This document shows positions 5,894 to 13,326 of a DNA stretch of 13,591 nt, in pieces (the stretch's first letter is position 1; every line of letters starts with the position of its first letter). The notes beneath the pieces were generated by a model that was given only the letters and a program-made list of their open reading frames with translations, ran no database searches and was not told where the DNA came from. Origin of the DNA: an uncultured Clostridia bacterium (GTDB lineage Bacteria > Bacillota > Clostridia > Oscillospirales > Ruminococcaceae); the NCBI GenBank assembly GCA_945931735.1, contig CAMEPN010000015.1:1-13591 (forward strand). The letters run 5' to 3'. Made by a program: the position numbers and the translations under genes.

Positions 5894-7591
5894 TCAGACT
5901 GTATATGTCGCCTTTACGAGTTCGTCCATCGTAGTGCGACCCGCAAGCACCATTTCCGCAACGTTGTCGCGAAGCAGGCGTGTGCCGTTTTCCGTTGCCT
6001 TTGCGCCTATTTCCTCGGCAGTCGCGCCGCGGGAGATAAGCTCCTTTATGTCGTTGGAGGTTACGATTATCTCGTGGATAGCGGTTCGTCCCGAATATCC
6101 CGAGCCGTGGCAAGCCTTGCAGCCGCCCTGGTGAACGCGGCAAATCTGCACCGGCTTATCCTTTCCGACGAGCCTGAGGTCGGCAGGGTCGGTCAGCGTA
6201 TACTCCTCCTTGCAGGATTTGCAGAGCAGCTTTACAAGTCGCTGTGCAATAATTCCGACGAGGGAGGACGCGACCATGTACGGCGCAACGCCCATGTCAA
6301 CAAGTCTTACGATAGTCGACGCAGCGTCGTTCGTATGAAGTGTGGAAAGCACGAAGTGTCCCGTGATAGCCGCGCGGATAGCGATATCCGCCGTTTCGCC
6401 GTCACGGATCTCTCCGACCATTATAATATCGGGGTCCTGACGAAGTATGGAACGAAGCGCCGCCGCGAACGTCATGCCCGCCTTGGCGTTTATCTGGCAC
6501 TGGTTTACGCCGTCGATCTTCTTTTCGACAGGGTCCTCTACCGTAACGATGTTTACGTTAGGCTGGGACAGCTCGCCGAGCGTCGCGTAAAGCGTCGTCG
6601 ATTTACCGGAACCCGTAGGCCCCGTTACAAGCATAACGCCGTTCGGGCAGCGGATTATCTGCTTGAACATTTCGTAGTTGTAATCCGTCATGCCGAGGTC
6701 GGTAATTTTTCTTGTCTTTTCGTCCGCCGTCGAAAGCAGACGGATAACGCATTTCTCGCCGTAAACGCAGGGGATAGTGGATACACGGACGTCGAGGTTT
6801 ATTCCGTCGATGACCGTTCCGAAGCGTCCGTCGAGCGGTATACGTTTTTCGGCGATGTTCATTCCGCCGAGGATCTTTATACGGGTGATTATGGAGTTAT
6901 GGAACGAGATAGGGACCTTCATATCCTGCTCGACAAGCTCGCCGTCGATACGGTAACGGATACGCGTTCTCGTCTTGAACGGCTCGATATGAATATCCGA
7001 CGCGTTTACTCTGAACGCCGTTTCGACCATCATATTAACGAGCTTAACGATAGGCGCGTTGTCGACTCTCGCGTCGGACTCCGCCTGCTGCGCTTCCTGC
7101 GTGGTCATCTGCTCGCTCTCGAGGTCGCTCACGGCGTTGTCCATCGCCTGCGAAGAATAGAACCTGCCTATTGCCGCTTCGATAGCGGTCTTTGTGGAGA
7201 TCTGAGGGATTATCTCCATGCCCGTGGCTACCTTTAAGTCCTCGAAAACATAGAAGTTTACGGGGTCATTCGTCGCGACAAGGAGCCTGTTGTGATTTAT
7301 CGCATAGGCAAAGACCGTCTTTTCCCTTGCGACATTCTCGGGTATTTTCATGACCGCCTCGGTGTTTATCTGCGCCGACGCTAGGTCGACGAAGGGCACC
7401 TTAAGTCGTATCGACAGCGCCTGCGCAAGCTGGGTTTCCGAAACGAACCCAAGCTCGAGCATGACGTCGCCGAGCATTTTTCCGCCGCTGGACTTCTGCT
7501 TTTCGAGCGCTTCCTCCAACTGCTTATTGTTGATAAATCCGTTCTCAACGAGTATTTTACCGATAGGTAGGTTCGCAATAGGCTCTGGCAT
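5894..7591 (-). CDS. pilB: Type IV pilus extension ATPase PilB
   Basis: PilB is the hexameric cytosolic motor for pilin polymerisation, acting through the platform protein PilC. At 565 residues it is of family length. The N-terminal domain (about 9-145) is MshEN-like: IGKILVENGFI and a second half KMLGDVMLELGFVSETQLAQAL, the family in which c-di-GMP binding is known; the first-motif arginine position is P9 here. The core carries Walker A GPTGSGKS (324-331), Asp-box VTVEDPVE (349-356), Walker B DPDIIMVGEIRD (386-397, E394), His-box GHFVLSTLHT (411-420) and the zinc-binding tetracysteine C457/C460 and C491/C494 that separates PilB/GspE from PilT. The ATG follows AAAGGAAG at about 10 nt. It is transcribed from the intergenic promoter shared head-to-head with the prepilin peptidase gene and continues into pilT. 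Confidence 0.97.
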   Translation of the reverse strand: MPEPIANLPIGKILVENGFINNKQLEEALEKQKSSGGKMLGDVMLELGFVSETQLAQALSIRLKVPFVDLASAQINTEAVMKIPENVAREKTVFAYAINHNRLLVATNDPVNFYVFEDLKVATGMEIIPQISTKTAIEAAIGRFYSSQAMDNAVSDLESEQMTTQEAQQAESDARVDNAPIVKLVNMMVETAFRVNASDIHIEPFKTRTRIRYRIDGELVEQDMKVPISFHNSIITRIKILGGMNIAEKRIPLDGRFGTVIDGINLDVRVSTIPCVYGEKCVIRLLSTADEKTRKITDLGMTDYNYEMFKQIIRCPNGVMLVTGPTGSGKSTTLYATLGELSQPNVNIVTVEDPVEKKIDGVNQCQINAKAGMTFAAALRSILRQDPDIIMVGEIRDGETADIAIRAAITGHFVLSTLHTNDAASTIVRLVDMGVAPYMVASSLVGIIAQRLVKLLCKSCKEEYTLTDPADLRLVGKDKPVQICRVHQGGCKACHGSGYSGRTAIHEIIVTSNDIKELISRGATAEEIGAKATENGTRLLRDNVAEMVLAGRTTMDELVKATYTV

Positions 7592-7709
7592 CTTCTGATT
7601 TCTTCCTTTCAGGCTAGGCTCGGCAGACGCTGCGAAACGTACTGCCGCCGACCCCTCCCAAGGCCGGATATTTGCCGCTTCCGAAGCGGCGGGGTTATTT
7701 TTGCCCTTG
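7592..7709 (-). promoter_or_regulatory. Structured 5' leader of pilB
   Basis: About 118 nt separate the predicted pilB transcription start from its ATG. The region holds an inverted repeat at 7674-7690 (arms GCCGCTTC and GAAGCGGC about a single C) and a 6-bp pair CGGCAG/CTGCCG at 7621-7626 and 7642-7647, extended inward by ACG/CGT. I compared it by eye with class I and II c-di-GMP riboswitches and did not find their conserved cores, so no riboswitch is called. Confidence 0.4.
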
Positions 7710-7735
7710 AAATATATTATAAAATGTGCTAAAAT
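7707..7735 (+). promoter_or_regulatory. Prepilin peptidase promoter (extended -10)
   Basis: TTGAAA (7707-7712) and TAAAAT (7730-7735) are 17 bp apart, with TGC directly before the -10 forming an extended -10. The start near 7742 gives a short leader with the AAGGGGG ribosome site at 7753-7759. Confidence 0.7.
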
Positions 7736-7745
7736 ACTATTACAA
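7716..7745 (-). promoter_or_regulatory. pilB-pilT promoter
   Basis: On the minus strand, -35 TTGTAA (7745-7740) and -10 TATAAT (7721-7716) are separated by 18 bp. It faces, and overlaps nearly completely, the plus-strand promoter of the prepilin peptidase gene, so the two probably cannot be occupied at once. Confidence 0.6.
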
Positions 7746-7768
7746 TATATTTAAGGGGGTCAACTTAC

Positions 7769-8806
7769 ATGATTGACGTCATGCAAATCGTCTTTGGCGT
7801 GTTCGTGTTTATCTTCGGGTCGGTGATCGGGAGCTTTCTGAACGTTGTGATACTTCGCACTCCGCTCAAGCAGTCGATAATCACCGAGCCGTCGCACTGT
7901 TTTTCCTGCGGCCACAGGCTCGCGTGGTACGATATGTTCCCGATATTCAGCTGGATATTCCTCCGCGGGAAATGCCGCTACTGCGGCGCGAAGGTGTCGC
8001 CGAGGGACATGATATTCGAGGCGGCCTGCGCGGTGCTTTATCTGCTCGCGTACATCAGATTCGGGCTTTCGTGGGAGCTTGCATATGCCTTTGTGCTTTT
8101 CGCAGTGCTTATCTGCGTCAGCGGCATAGACATCGACCACTTTGAAATTCCCTACTGGTGCAGCATCGCCGTTGCCGTTCTCGGCGTATCAGCTTTCTTC
8201 GTGTTCCCCGAAACGGTATGGTATGAGCGCCTTATTTCCATGGGCGTCGTCGGGGTCCTGTTCGTCATTCTCGTGCTTATCGGCGGAATGGGCGGCGGGG
8301 ATCTTCAGCTCATGCTGGGCGCGTCGCTCCTGCTCGGGTACAGGGTGTTCCCCGCACTTTTCGTGGGTATCCTTCTCGGCGCGATCTACGGCTCGGTAAA
8401 GAAGCTGCGCGACCGCAAGGCTGAAAAGGAAATTTCCGAAAAGATAAAGGAAGTCGCCATGGACTGGTATCAGGAGCAGCTTGACCGCGATTCGGGATAT
8501 GTTTCCGTGGGTCACGACGACATAATCGTCGGCGGAATAAGCGACGGAAACCCCGATATCGAATGGGAATTTCTCGACGAAAACGTATGGCACGGTCTGC
8601 CCGACAAGGCTGCTCTCAGCAGGACATTGCGTGAGAACATCACAGGCGAGCGCGAGGGCGGCTTCAAGATCTACATAAAAGAGGACCTTGTCGTCAAGGT
8701 GAAATACTCGCGCCGAATGGTATTCGGTCCGTTCCTCTCCGTCGGCATTGCCGCGAGCTGGCTCTACGGTTCGATCATCATGGACTGGTACATCGGCCTT
8801 TTATGA
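7769..8806 (+). CDS. pilD: Prepilin peptidase / N-methyltransferase (PilD, type IV leader peptidase) with large C-terminal insert
   Basis: This polytopic membrane aspartic protease (A24 family) removes the leader from prepilins and methylates the new N-terminal Phe. The N-terminal part has the methyltransferase-side GSFLNVVILR (21-30) and zinc cysteines C44/C47 and C69/C72. The peptidase motifs are ID at D121 (GIDIDHFEIP) and GGGD with D178 (MGGGDLQLM), the two catalytic aspartates. The closing FGPFLSVGIA (319-328) is the usual C-terminal helix motif. At 345 residues it is roughly 90-100 longer than typical PilD because about 105 hydrophilic residues (about 211-316) lie between the penultimate and last helices. 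ATG at 7769 follows AAGGGGG at 9 nt. It is divergent from pilB, convergent with the minor-pilin operon, and ends at a strong terminator. Substrates should include the four prepilins in this window. Confidence 0.95.
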   Translation: MIDVMQIVFGVFVFIFGSVIGSFLNVVILRTPLKQSIITEPSHCFSCGHRLAWYDMFPIFSWIFLRGKCRYCGAKVSPRDMIFEAACAVLYLLAYIRFGLSWELAYAFVLFAVLICVSGIDIDHFEIPYWCSIAVAVLGVSAFFVFPETVWYERLISMGVVGVLFVILVLIGGMGGGDLQLMLGASLLLGYRVFPALFVGILLGAIYGSVKKLRDRKAEKEISEKIKEVAMDWYQEQLDRDSGYVSVGHDDIIVGGISDGNPDIEWEFLDENVWHGLPDKAALSRTLRENITGEREGGFKIYIKEDLVVKVKYSRRMVFGPFLSVGIAASWLYGSIIMDWYIGLL

Positions 8807-8829
8807 CCCTCAATTTATTCAGCATAATT

Positions 8830-8860
8830 TTCGGGGCGAGGAAACGCCCCGAATTTTTTT
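8830..8860 (+). terminator. Rho-independent terminator of the prepilin peptidase gene
   Basis: A perfect 9-bp stem TTCGGGGCG (8830-8838) and CGCCCCGAA (8845-8853) with a 6-nt loop is followed by seven T residues. The minus-strand minor-pilin operon stops at 8862 just beyond it and may use the same stem, though its downstream U-run in that direction is poor. Confidence 0.9.
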
Positions 8861-8861
8861 A

Positions 8862-9704
8862 TTATGGTGTTGCGTTGTACGTCGCCTTTCTGGTGACATA
8901 GTAAATGAAGGTGTCGCCCTCATAGTTGAAGCGGGTTTTCGCTTCTTCTGCGGTGCGCACCGTCGTATCAGTTTCGGGGTAGATCTTGTAATCGCCCGAG
9001 TTGAGTATTCCGCTGCGGATATTGATGAAGTTGATGTATCCCTTTCCGACCAGCGCGAGCGAAGAGCCGTCCCTGTCCGGATCGGTATAGATGTTCACCG
9101 AGGTTTCCAGCGCGGGGACATTCTTTACATCCGCGGGGTCAAGCGGCGCTTCATCGTCGACCTGATTTGTCAGCCATTTGAGGGTTATCTCGGGATAAAG
9201 CCCCTCATAGAAGCACATATCGAAAACCTCGTAGGTCTTATTGCTGTCAAGCCTTACGTCGTTGTTAAGCACCGTTTCGTTCGTGACAACATACTTGAAT
9301 TCCTGACGCTTGGAGTCGTACAAACGCCTTATCGCGAGGCATTTCAGCTCGTAAACGGCAATATTATTCGTGTCAAGGCAGAAATCCTTCATATTGTTCA
9401 GCGCGGTGTTGTTGTAAATGCTTCCTGTCATGTCGTTGATATCTCTAGCCATATCCGAGTGCTCGAACATCGCGACATAGATGGAATTTCTAAGGCTGCC
9501 GTTGATATAGGAATCTATCGTTTCCGCAACGGTCTTTGCGCGGCTGTCGACCTCTTCCGTCTGCATCATTTTCATCGCAGGACCGATGAACGCCATCATT
9601 CCCACAAGCAGAATGCCGATAAGCGCGGTCGACACGATAACTTCCACCAGCGTGAAGCCGCCGTTGTTTTTACGGAACAGCGTTCTTTTGATTTTTGTGA
9701 TCAT
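8862..9704 (-). CDS. Minor type IV prepilin (PilW/PulJ-like)
   Basis: This 280-residue protein has a basic leader ending NNGG, cleavage after G16, mature FTLVEV (E21 as Glu5) and a hydrophobic helix to about residue 40 (VIVSTALIGILLVGMMAFI). The globular part has three cysteines (C109, C122, C164) and an Asp-rich DPDRDG stretch at 208-213. The length and position as last gene of a minor-pilin cluster suggest a PilW/PulJ-type minor pilin that helps initiate assembly, but the exact counterpart cannot be assigned by eye. GGGAGG lies 7 nt before the ATG. It starts 15 bp after the preceding gene, so translation is probably coupled. Confidence 0.88.
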   Translation of the reverse strand: MITKIKRTLFRKNNGGFTLVEVIVSTALIGILLVGMMAFIGPAMKMMQTEEVDSRAKTVAETIDSYINGSLRNSIYVAMFEHSDMARDINDMTGSIYNNTALNNMKDFCLDTNNIAVYELKCLAIRRLYDSKRQEFKYVVTNETVLNNDVRLDSNKTYEVFDMCFYEGLYPEITLKWLTNQVDDEAPLDPADVKNVPALETSVNIYTDPDRDGSSLALVGKGYINFINIRSGILNSGDYKIYPETDTTVRTAEEAKTRFNYEGDTFIYYVTRKATYNATP

Positions 9705-9719
9705 CGTAACGCCTCCCTG

Positions 9720-10781
9720 TTAAATATAAGTCTTGGTATACTGGTATGCGCCGTAGATGTTTATGCAATTTTCGCTCGTTTTGTTGCCGTCGTCATCATA
9801 TACGGGGTAAGCCTTATACTGTGCGCCGCTTCCCGACGCAACGGCGTTCTGACCGAACGAGGTCGTGGCGGTGGATATCTCCTTGTCGGTGACTACATAG
9901 AAGAAAATGTTCTTGGAGTCGTCAAAGCGAGTTCCGCTTCCGCTGAAAGGAGAACCGATACGAATGCCGTTTCCCGCAAGCTTTTCAACGGTATAGCTTC
10001 CGCCGCTTGCGGCAAAGCTGGAAGTGATGTTAGCGGGGTCATAAGCAGCCAGATTTACCGGGTTGCCCGTTACATAGCCTGCCTGAAGAATATTAGCCGC
10101 CTTGTAAATCGTCTTGGTGTACTTCTTTCCGCTCTCATCGGTGTATTCCACCTTGCTTGCTACATCATCGACTTCGGTCGAGTAGAAATACATCTTGATC
10201 TGGGAGTATCTCACATCTTCTTCCGCCATGCTTGTTCCGTCGACAGTCATGTGGAATATATAACGATGCTGATCCGTCCCTCCGGAGAACGAGGTATCTT
10301 CAAAGATATTCCAAATGTTTATCGCGTCGATACCCCTTGTACCGGTTATTCTTGTGTCCGCACGAGAGCTTTGTGAGCCGGAATTCGACGATCCGCCGGG
10401 ATCGACCGAGCCGGGCTTTTTCTCGCCGGAAGCGCTGTAATCAACATCTGCGACCACATAGTTCAGACCCTCTGCGGAATTGCTTCCGTCGGTGGACTTA
10501 AGCTCGTAGTCTATCGCCATGGTGGGACCCGATGACCCCGAGAAATCGAAGGTCAGCTCGCCCGTTTTTCTGGCAGCGTCGTAATCGGTGCTGATGTCTG
10601 TCTTGACATACAGCTCCTCGTCCTTGTTAAGATCTCTCTCCAACTCAAGATTGGAGCTTCTCTGAACCATCGCAAGGCGGATTATCTGCATTACCATAGC
10701 CGCCATTATAGCGAATACGGCGAACGCGACAATTACTTCGACAAGCGTAAAGCCGCTTCGTTTTGAAAATAGCTTTTTCAT
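9720..10781 (-). CDS. Minor type IV prepilin with Gly/Ser-rich linker
   Basis: The 353-residue prepilin begins MKKLFSKRSG, is cleaved after G10, and continues FTLVEVIVAFAVFAIMAAMV with E15 as mature Glu5. The start at 10781 is preferred over an in-frame ATG at 10835 because it directly gives a normal prepilin leader, has a G-rich ribosome site (AAGGGGGGG) 6 nt upstream, and leaves a 13-bp gap to the previous gene instead of an overlap. A low-complexity segment at about 124-138 (GSVDPGGSSNSGSQS) looks like a flexible linker between an N-terminal and a larger C-terminal domain. At 353 residues it is large for a minor pilin and may present a surface-exposed domain at the pilus tip. Only one Cys (C339) is present. 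Confidence 0.88.
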   Translation of the reverse strand: MKKLFSKRSGFTLVEVIVAFAVFAIMAAMVMQIIRLAMVQRSSNLELERDLNKDEELYVKTDISTDYDAARKTGELTFDFSGSSGPTMAIDYELKSTDGSNSAEGLNYVVADVDYSASGEKKPGSVDPGGSSNSGSQSSRADTRITGTRGIDAINIWNIFEDTSFSGGTDQHRYIFHMTVDGTSMAEEDVRYSQIKMYFYSTEVDDVASKVEYTDESGKKYTKTIYKAANILQAGYVTGNPVNLAAYDPANITSSFAASGGSYTVEKLAGNGIRIGSPFSGSGTRFDDSKNIFFYVVTDKEISTATTSFGQNAVASGSGAQYKAYPVYDDDGNKTSENCINIYGAYQYTKTYI

Positions 10782-10794
10782 GTCACGCCCCCCC

Positions 10795-13227
10795 TTAATG
10801 GCTTCCGAGAGTGATCTTCCAGCCCTTGCTTGCAATGCCGTCGAGCTTGTTCTGGAAGCACTCCTGTCCCATAAGCTCCGTAGGAAGCTTCTCGGGCCAG
10901 CAGGAGAGGAACGTCATCGAGTCGTCGATGATATAGTCGGAAACGGTCATACCGCCGAAGAATCTGACGTAGCCGCCGCCGGCGTTGTCGCCGTATGCCT
11001 TAAAGGTCATGTACGGCGCGTAAATGTAGCCGAAGAATGCGTTCTGCATGATCGTCGTGCCGTTTGCTTTCTTGGAAAGACGTATCGAAGCACTCTCGTC
11101 GCAGGATACAAGGAAAATGTTTGCGGTGGGGTAAACAAGCGCTCCGCTGTCGTCCTTTTCCATATTCGCCGCTATCGAGGAGTTTGCCGCAAGATAGGTG
11201 TCGATAGCCTGACGGTCAACTCTGTTGTTGCACAGCGCGGTAGGCTTGTCGTCGGAGCCGCGGTTTATCGCGTCAGGATTGCACTTCGGGCAGTACTTTA
11301 TCGTGTACTCATGCACGGAGCAGGTAACGGTCTTAAGCTTTTCGCCGCAGACCTTGCACTTCTCGGTAGTAGTCTTTTCGGTGTAGGTGCAGGAATCACC
11401 CGTAGCGCAGCAGTCGCTGTGGATAAATGTCGCCGCCTTGGCACCCGTGCTTCCGTTTCTTACGCCCGAGCTGTTGTAGTAGTCAACGCCGCCCGCATTG
11501 CCGATAGTACCGCCGAGGAGCGTGAACCAGTTGTAATGCATGAACACGACGTCGCGCTCGTCCTGGTAGGTAACTCCCTTGGGAATATCAACAACAAGGC
11601 TTCCGCGTCCCTTTACGAGAACGCTCATATATACGGAGGAGTTGAATGTTTCATACGGATACCACGAGAAGGACTCGTCTACTCCGTCGCCGTCATAGTC
11701 GCGGTTAGCAGACACGCGAATAGTAAACACGTTGTCGGGGTCGTCGCCCGTGTCTATGATAAGCGCGATGTGGTTAGTAGAGGTGTTTCCCTGTTCGCAG
11801 ATAACATCGTCTACGATAAAGCCCTCAAACGTATCCTTTTCAAATTCTACGGTCTGAACATAGGTACGCATAGGAATGCCGTTTATTTCGCCTTCGCTGC
11901 TCAGATTGTACTTGAATGTCTTATGAACATCTGTGCCGGAAGCCGTGTCAAGCTCCTTCACATAGGAATCGAGCTTCTTAAGCTCCTTGTCGGTCTTGCC
12001 CTCGTCGTCCATACCGTCGTTGATGACCCATTTATAATAGGTAGTGGTGGTTGTCGCCTCGTCAAGGGTGGTTATGAAGTCGGAATAGCTCATGCCGACC
12101 GTTCCGTCCCACTTGTCAAGCTTGGTTATGGCGTTGGAAGCAATATTACCTTTGTAGTCACCGGACGTAACAAGAATGCCATCAACACCCTTTAGGCTGC
12201 CGCTTGCGATTGCATTGTCCTGTATATATCCCGCATATATTTTGGTTGTATCGGAGCAGTATATATTCTTAAGGGAAGCCCAGATGCTGCCGTCAACATA
12301 AATGTTTCCGTTTACATACAGATTTTGAACAGCGCCCAAGCCTGTTCCGCTTATATAAACATCGCCGTTTACATAAATGTCCGCATTAGTAAATGTAGCA
12401 TTACTTTCTACGATAAGATCTCCGCCGACCATAACAACTCCGCCGTGAAGGTTCATCGCGGTGTTGCATCCGCTTTCAATGGTCAGGGTATCTCTGACAG
12501 CCCATAAGCTCGGATCGGTTCCTGTTTCGGAAATATAGCTGTGCATTGTCAGAGAGCCGCCGCAGTAAAGATTTCCGGAGAACTTCAGACCCTTGCCGCC
12601 GTAAGCGTTGATAACGGTATGCTCGTTATCGAAGAACACGTCGGTCTCAAAAGCGCCGCCCTCGAGGTAAGTATCGTTAGGAACATATCCCGTAGAAGCG
12701 AAAACCTGAGTAGTGCTCGCTGCCGTTTCGTTGCTGGAAACCTTTATATGAACATAGGTGTGGATAGTTTCCGCAACGCCGTTCACATAGGTGGTGGTCG
12801 CGATATCGAAGGTCTTGTTTACGTCGTCGTCGATTGTTTCGTCGTCAAGACGGGTTATATCAACGGTGTAGGCGCCGACCTGATCCTCGTCCTGACGGCC
12901 TGTGCCGCTGGCTGCGCCGAGGCTTTCAAAGCCGTTGTTGCCCGTAGATATAGTGTCGCCGATCGACATACCGTCCAGAGTGGACAGCAGGTCGTTGCTG
13001 CCGGAGGCAAATGTTCCGTCCTTAAGCCCCGAAAGGAGCGCGTCGGAAATGGACACAGCCGACTGATACGACTGCTCCTGATAAAATACCGCATACTGGA
13101 CAGAGCGCGACGAAACAACGGAAAAATACATTGCCATCGCCACAATTATCAGTGCGGTCATCGTACTGAGTACCATAAACAGCGCGCTTCCGCGGCTGCT
13201 AAGGTATTTTCTTAATGTGTGTGTCAT
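10795..13227 (-). CDS. Large PilX-like membrane-anchored pilus-associated protein with Cys-rich insert
   Basis: Function not certain. The 810-residue protein starts with a short basic segment and one hydrophobic helix (GSALFMVLSTMTALIIVAMA, 13-32) following RG, the pattern of PilX-type proteins rather than FTLxE prepilins. From about 205 to 360 there are repeated short Gly/Asn turns and beta-like strands (ADIYVNGDVYISG, NLYVNGNIYVDGS), suggesting a right-handed beta-solenoid. A Ca-loop-like stretch DYDGDGVDE lies at 510-518. Residues 603-650 form a Cys-rich module with C606, C607, C613, C624xxC627, C636 and C646xxC649, zinc-ribbon-like but in a region that should be outside the membrane. The ATG at 13227 has GGAGG 11 nt upstream. 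The gene begins the tight run with two minor prepilins (13 bp to the next), so a tip adhesin or minor-pilin scaffold is the best guess. Confidence 0.82.
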   Translation of the reverse strand: MTHTLRKYLSSRGSALFMVLSTMTALIIVAMAMYFSVVSSRSVQYAVFYQEQSYQSAVSISDALLSGLKDGTFASGSNDLLSTLDGMSIGDTISTGNNGFESLGAASGTGRQDEDQVGAYTVDITRLDDETIDDDVNKTFDIATTTYVNGVAETIHTYVHIKVSSNETAASTTQVFASTGYVPNDTYLEGGAFETDVFFDNEHTVINAYGGKGLKFSGNLYCGGSLTMHSYISETGTDPSLWAVRDTLTIESGCNTAMNLHGGVVMVGGDLIVESNATFTNADIYVNGDVYISGTGLGAVQNLYVNGNIYVDGSIWASLKNIYCSDTTKIYAGYIQDNAIASGSLKGVDGILVTSGDYKGNIASNAITKLDKWDGTVGMSYSDFITTLDEATTTTTYYKWVINDGMDDEGKTDKELKKLDSYVKELDTASGTDVHKTFKYNLSSEGEINGIPMRTYVQTVEFEKDTFEGFIVDDVICEQGNTSTNHIALIIDTGDDPDNVFTIRVSANRDYDGDGVDESFSWYPYETFNSSVYMSVLVKGRGSLVVDIPKGVTYQDERDVVFMHYNWFTLLGGTIGNAGGVDYYNSSGVRNGSTGAKAATFIHSDCCATGDSCTYTEKTTTEKCKVCGEKLKTVTCSVHEYTIKYCPKCNPDAINRGSDDKPTALCNNRVDRQAIDTYLAANSSIAANMEKDDSGALVYPTANIFLVSCDESASIRLSKKANGTTIMQNAFFGYIYAPYMTFKAYGDNAGGGYVRFFGGMTVSDYIIDDSMTFLSCWPEKLPTELMGQECFQNKLDGIASKGWKITLGSH

Positions 13228-13244
13228 TTGTTAAAGTACCTCCA

Positions 13245-13299
13245 TCGGCTCGCCGCCGAATGTAGTCCCGAACATCGCCGCGCAGCGTTATCGCGCGGC
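13245..13299 (-). promoter_or_regulatory. Hairpins upstream of the 810-residue protein
   Basis: A 7-bp stem (GCCGCGC 13277-13283 with GCGCGGC 13293-13299, 9-nt loop) and a 5-bp stem (TCGGC/GCCGA, 13245-13259) lie in the 97-bp gap before the gene; the second ends next to the GGAGG site. There is no T-run, so they are not obvious terminators and could modulate translation. No promoter was recognised, so read-through from the upstream gene is likely. Confidence 0.35.
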
Positions 13300-13326
13300 A
13301 ATGCTCTTATACTCTATGCCGTTTGG

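Noticed and set aside
5099..7237. 712-residue plus-strand open frame
   Set aside because: It is antisense to pilB and pilT, whose motifs are unmistakable. The translation is rich in Arg, Tyr and Val with no family signal, and no ribosome site precedes it.
7674..7706. GC-rich hairpin followed by a T-run on the plus strand, resembling a terminator
   Set aside because: No plus-strand gene lies upstream for it to terminate. It is better viewed as part of the pilB leader, though it might stop antisense transcripts.
7592..7709. c-di-GMP riboswitch in the pilB leader
   Set aside because: Considered because such riboswitches precede clostridial pilus genes, but the conserved core elements were not found by eye.
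8748..10376. 542-residue plus-strand open frame
   Set aside because: It overlaps the end of the prepilin peptidase and runs antisense to two clear prepilin genes and through the terminator at 8830-8860.
10780..12195. 471-residue plus-strand open frame
   Set aside because: It is antisense to the 810-residue protein; its composition is that of a shadow frame.
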